Source: Actinomycetes bacterium (GTDB lineage: Bacteria; Actinomycetota; Actinomycetes; Actinomycetales; Cellulomonadaceae). From it: a stretch of 8,030 nucleotides of DNA. Numbering within the stretch: position 1 is the stretch's first letter; the number at the start of each line of letters is the position of its first letter. Below the pieces are notes generated by a model. The model did not search any database, was not told where the DNA came from, and saw nothing but the letters and a program-made list of their open reading frames with translations. The stretch spans positions 1 to 8,030 of the forward strand of contig JAEZBT010000148.1 of the NCBI GenBank assembly GCA_023426865.1, given 5' to 3'. Positions 6,206 to 8,030 of the stretch are shown here, one piece after another. The translations under genes and the position numbers were made by a program.

Positions 6206-6230
6206 ACCCTGGAGCGGCCGTCGGTCGAAT
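6201..6230 (+). promoter_or_regulatory. Putative uidA promoter
   Basis: TTGCCA (6201-6206) matches 5 of 6 bases of the -35 consensus TTGACA. After an 18-bp spacer, TCGAAT (6225-6230) matches 4 of 6 of TATAAT. Transcription would start near 6237, giving a leader of about 46 bases that holds the ribosome-binding site. The -35 lies inside the operator's proximal arm, so repressor bound there would block the polymerase. Spacer length equals that of the other three predicted promoters here. Confidence 0.6.
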
Positions 6231-6268
6231 GAGGCCGTCGCCCGAGATCAGGCGCACCCACCGACGAC

Positions 6269-6275
6269 GGAGGAG
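6269..6275 (+). promoter_or_regulatory. Ribosome-binding site of uidA
   Basis: GGAGGAG stands seven bases before the ATG at 6283 and decides that start over the ATG at 6276, which immediately follows the Shine-Dalgarno and is too close to it. Translation from 6283 also begins MLRPQDT, like the MLRPVET of the E. coli enzyme. Confidence 0.85.
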
Positions 6276-6282
6276 ATGCAGC

Positions 6283-8030
6283 ATGCTGCGCCCGCAGGAC
6301 ACCGCCACCAGGGAACGCCGCTCGCTCGCCGGGCTCTGGGACTTCCGCCTCGACGCCGACGGCGAGGGCCGCGAGGCGCGCTGGTTCGCCGACCGCCTCG
6401 TCGGCGCGAGCCGCATGCCCGTCCCTGCCAGCTACAACGACCTGATCGTCGGCACCGCCGGACGCGACCACGTCGGCGACGCCTGGTACCAGACGACCAC
6501 GTGGGTGCCGGGCAGCTGGTCCGGCCGCCGCATCGTGCTGCGGCTCGACTCCGCGACGCACCGGGCCGTCGTCTGGGTCAACGGGACCGAGGTGATGGGC
6601 CACGAGGGCGGGTACACCCCGTTCGAGGCGGACGTCACCGACGTCGTCGTCCCCGGCGAGGAGGCCCGGGTGACCGTCGTCGTGAACAACGAGCTCACGT
6701 GGCAGTCGGTGCCCCCGGGCATCGTGCGCGAGACGCCGCACGGACGCCGGCAGGACTACTTCCACGACTTCTTCAACTACGCCGGCCTGCACCGCGGCGT
6801 CTGGCTCTGCGCGACCCCGACGACGTGGGTCGAGGACGTCACCGTCGTCACCGACCGGGACGGCTCCACGGGCGTCGTCAGGTACACGGTCGACGTCGCG
6901 GGCGAGGCGGCGGCGGGGGTCGAGGTCCACGTCACGCTGCGGGACGCCGACGGCGCCCTCGTGGCCTCCGCGCAGGGGGCGTCCGGCGAGCTCCGCGTGG
7001 CGGACGTCCACCTGTGGGCGCCTGGCGACGGCTACCTCTACGAGGCCGATGTCGAGCTGCGCGATCCCGCCGGGGCGCTCGTCGACAGCTACCGCCAGAC
7101 TGTCGGCATCCGCACCGTCGAGGTCCGCGGCACCCAGTTCCTGGTCAACGGCGAGCCCGTCTACTTCACGGGCTTCGGCAAGCACGAGGACGCACCGATC
7201 CGCGGCAAGGGCCTCGACGACGTGCACCTCGTGCACGACTTCGCGCTGCTCGAGTGGCTCGGTGCCAACTCGGTGCGCACGTCGCACTACCCGTACGCCG
7301 ACGAGTTCTACGACTACGCGGACCGCGCGGGCCTGCTCGTCATCGACGAGGTCGCCGCCGTGGGCATGAACATGGGCCTGAGCGGCGGGCTCTTCGGCGA
7401 CCAGGGCCACCGCACCTTCTCCCCCGAGACCATCAACGACGCGAGCCGTGAGGTGCACGCGCAGGCGATCCGCGAGCTCGTGGCGCGGGACAAGAACCAC
7501 CCGTGCGTCGTGCTCTGGTCGATCGCGAACGAGCCGGAGTCGGACACCGACGAGGCGCGCGCCTACTTCGAGCCGCTCTTCGCACTCACGCGGGAGCTCG
7601 ACACCACGCGGCCGGTCGGCTTCGTCAACGTCATGCTGGCCCCGTACGGGCGGTGCAAGGTCTCCGAGCTGGGCGACGTCATCATGCTGAACCGCTACTA
7701 CGGCTGGTACGTCAACACCGGCGACCTGCCCGCGGCCGAGGAGGCGTGGCTCGCCGAGCTGCGCGGCTGGGCGACCGAGAACAAGCCGATCATCATCACC
7801 GAGTACGGCGCCGACACCCTCGCCGGCGTCCACTCGCTCACGCCGCAGCCGTGGTCGGAGGAGTACCAGGTCGCCTACCTCGACATGAACCACCGCGTGT
7901 TCGACGCCGTGGAGGCCGTGGTCGGCGAGCACGTCTGGAACTTCGCGGACTTCGCGACGGCATCCACCAGTGTCATGCGCGTCGACGGCAACAAGAAGGG
8001 CGTCTTCACCCGCGACCGCCGGCCGAAGGC
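6283..8030 (+). CDS. uidA: Beta-glucuronidase (glycoside hydrolase family 2), C-terminus cut by the window end
   Basis: 582 complete codons are visible; the E. coli enzyme has 603 residues, so about 20 are missing at the right edge. It hydrolyses beta-D-glucuronides to D-glucuronate plus an aglycone, feeding UxaC. Domain order is GH2: an N-terminal sugar-binding jelly roll (about 1-180, with GGYTPFEADVT and YFHDFFNYAG), an immunoglobulin-like middle (about 180-275) and a TIM-barrel catalytic domain. The acid/base is E417 in SIANEP (E. coli E413) and the nucleophile is E507 in IITEYG (E. coli E504). N570 and K572 in GNKKG match the pair that recognises the glucuronate carboxylate, which separates glucuronidases from galactosidases. 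NRYYGWY is at 470-476. The segment at about 363-380 corresponds to the long active-site 'Loop 1' of the E. coli type. There is no signal peptide, so it should be cytosolic and depend on glucuronide uptake. Confidence 0.97.
   Translation, partial: MLRPQDTATRERRSLAGLWDFRLDADGEGREARWFADRLVGASRMPVPASYNDLIVGTAGRDHVGDAWYQTTTWVPGSWSGRRIVLRLDSATHRAVVWVNGTEVMGHEGGYTPFEADVTDVVVPGEEARVTVVVNNELTWQSVPPGIVRETPHGRRQDYFHDFFNYAGLHRGVWLCATPTTWVEDVTVVTDRDGSTGVVRYTVDVAGEAAAGVEVHVTLRDADGALVASAQGASGELRVADVHLWAPGDGYLYEADVELRDPAGALVDSYRQTVGIRTVEVRGTQFLVNGEPVYFTGFGKHEDAPIRGKGLDDVHLVHDFALLEWLGANSVRTSHYPYADEFYDYADRAGLLVIDEVAAVGMNMGLSGGLFGDQGHRTFSPETINDASREVHAQAIRELVARDKNHPCVVLWSIANEPESDTDEARAYFEPLFALTRELDTTRPVGFVNVMLAPYGRCKVSELGDVIMLNRYYGWYVNTGDLPAAEEAWLAELRGWATENKPIIITEYGADTLAGVHSLTPQPWSEEYQVAYLDMNHRVFDAVEAVVGEHVWNFADFATASTSVMRVDGNKKGVFTRDRRPK

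Noticed and set aside
4949..6232. Plus-strand open frame opposite uxuA
   Set aside because: No family features. It also crosses the uxuA promoter region and both operators.
5944..7932. 662-codon minus-strand open frame opposite uidA
   Set aside because: Longest frame in the region but biased toward valine, arginine and aspartate with no domain. The plus strand encodes an unmistakable beta-glucuronidase.

Overview
The window is very GC-rich (about 70% by eye; not counted). Codon third positions are almost all G or C, start codons include GTG, and genes are tightly packed. This points to a high-GC actinobacterium, but nothing in the sequence fixes genus or species. I found no tRNA, rRNA, CRISPR array, insertion sequence or phage gene.

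The locus encodes an almost self-contained route from beta-glucuronides to central metabolism. Left to right, on the minus strand: the N-terminal part of a mannitol-dehydrogenase-family fructuronate reductase (uxuB-like, 1-439), uronate isomerase (uxaC, 436-1860), a LacI-family regulator (1958-2977), a PfkB-family 2-keto-3-deoxygluconate kinase (3029-4126), KDPG aldolase (eda, 4194-4838) and mannonate dehydratase (uxuA, 4835-6028). Divergent from these, on the plus strand, is beta-glucuronidase (uidA, 6283 to past the window end). UidA releases glucuronate, UxaC makes fructuronate, UxuB makes mannonate, UxuA makes 2-keto-3-deoxygluconate (KDG), the kinase makes KDPG, and Eda splits it to pyruvate and glyceraldehyde 3-phosphate. 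Every step is represented. No transporter is visible.

The most informative part is the control DNA. Four palindromic sites built from GGCAA-N4-TTGYC lie upstream of uxaC, the regulator gene, uxuA and uidA, which suggests that all four transcription units belong to one LacI-type regulon, including autoregulation. In each, the gene-proximal TTGCC arm doubles as a possible -35 element, with a possible -10 element 18 bp downstream. Three of the four (uxaC, uxuA, uidA, but not the regulator) carry a third GGCAA/GACAA half-site exactly 10 bp further upstream. The uxaC and lacI promoters have the same geometry from operator to start codon, with the start codon at the expected +1, so both mRNAs are probably leaderless. 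Every other gene has a clear Shine-Dalgarno sequence. The pathway is well known; the novelty, if any, is in this promoter-operator design.

No gene-free stretch exceeds 300 bases. The largest gap is the 254-bp divergent promoter region 6029-6282.
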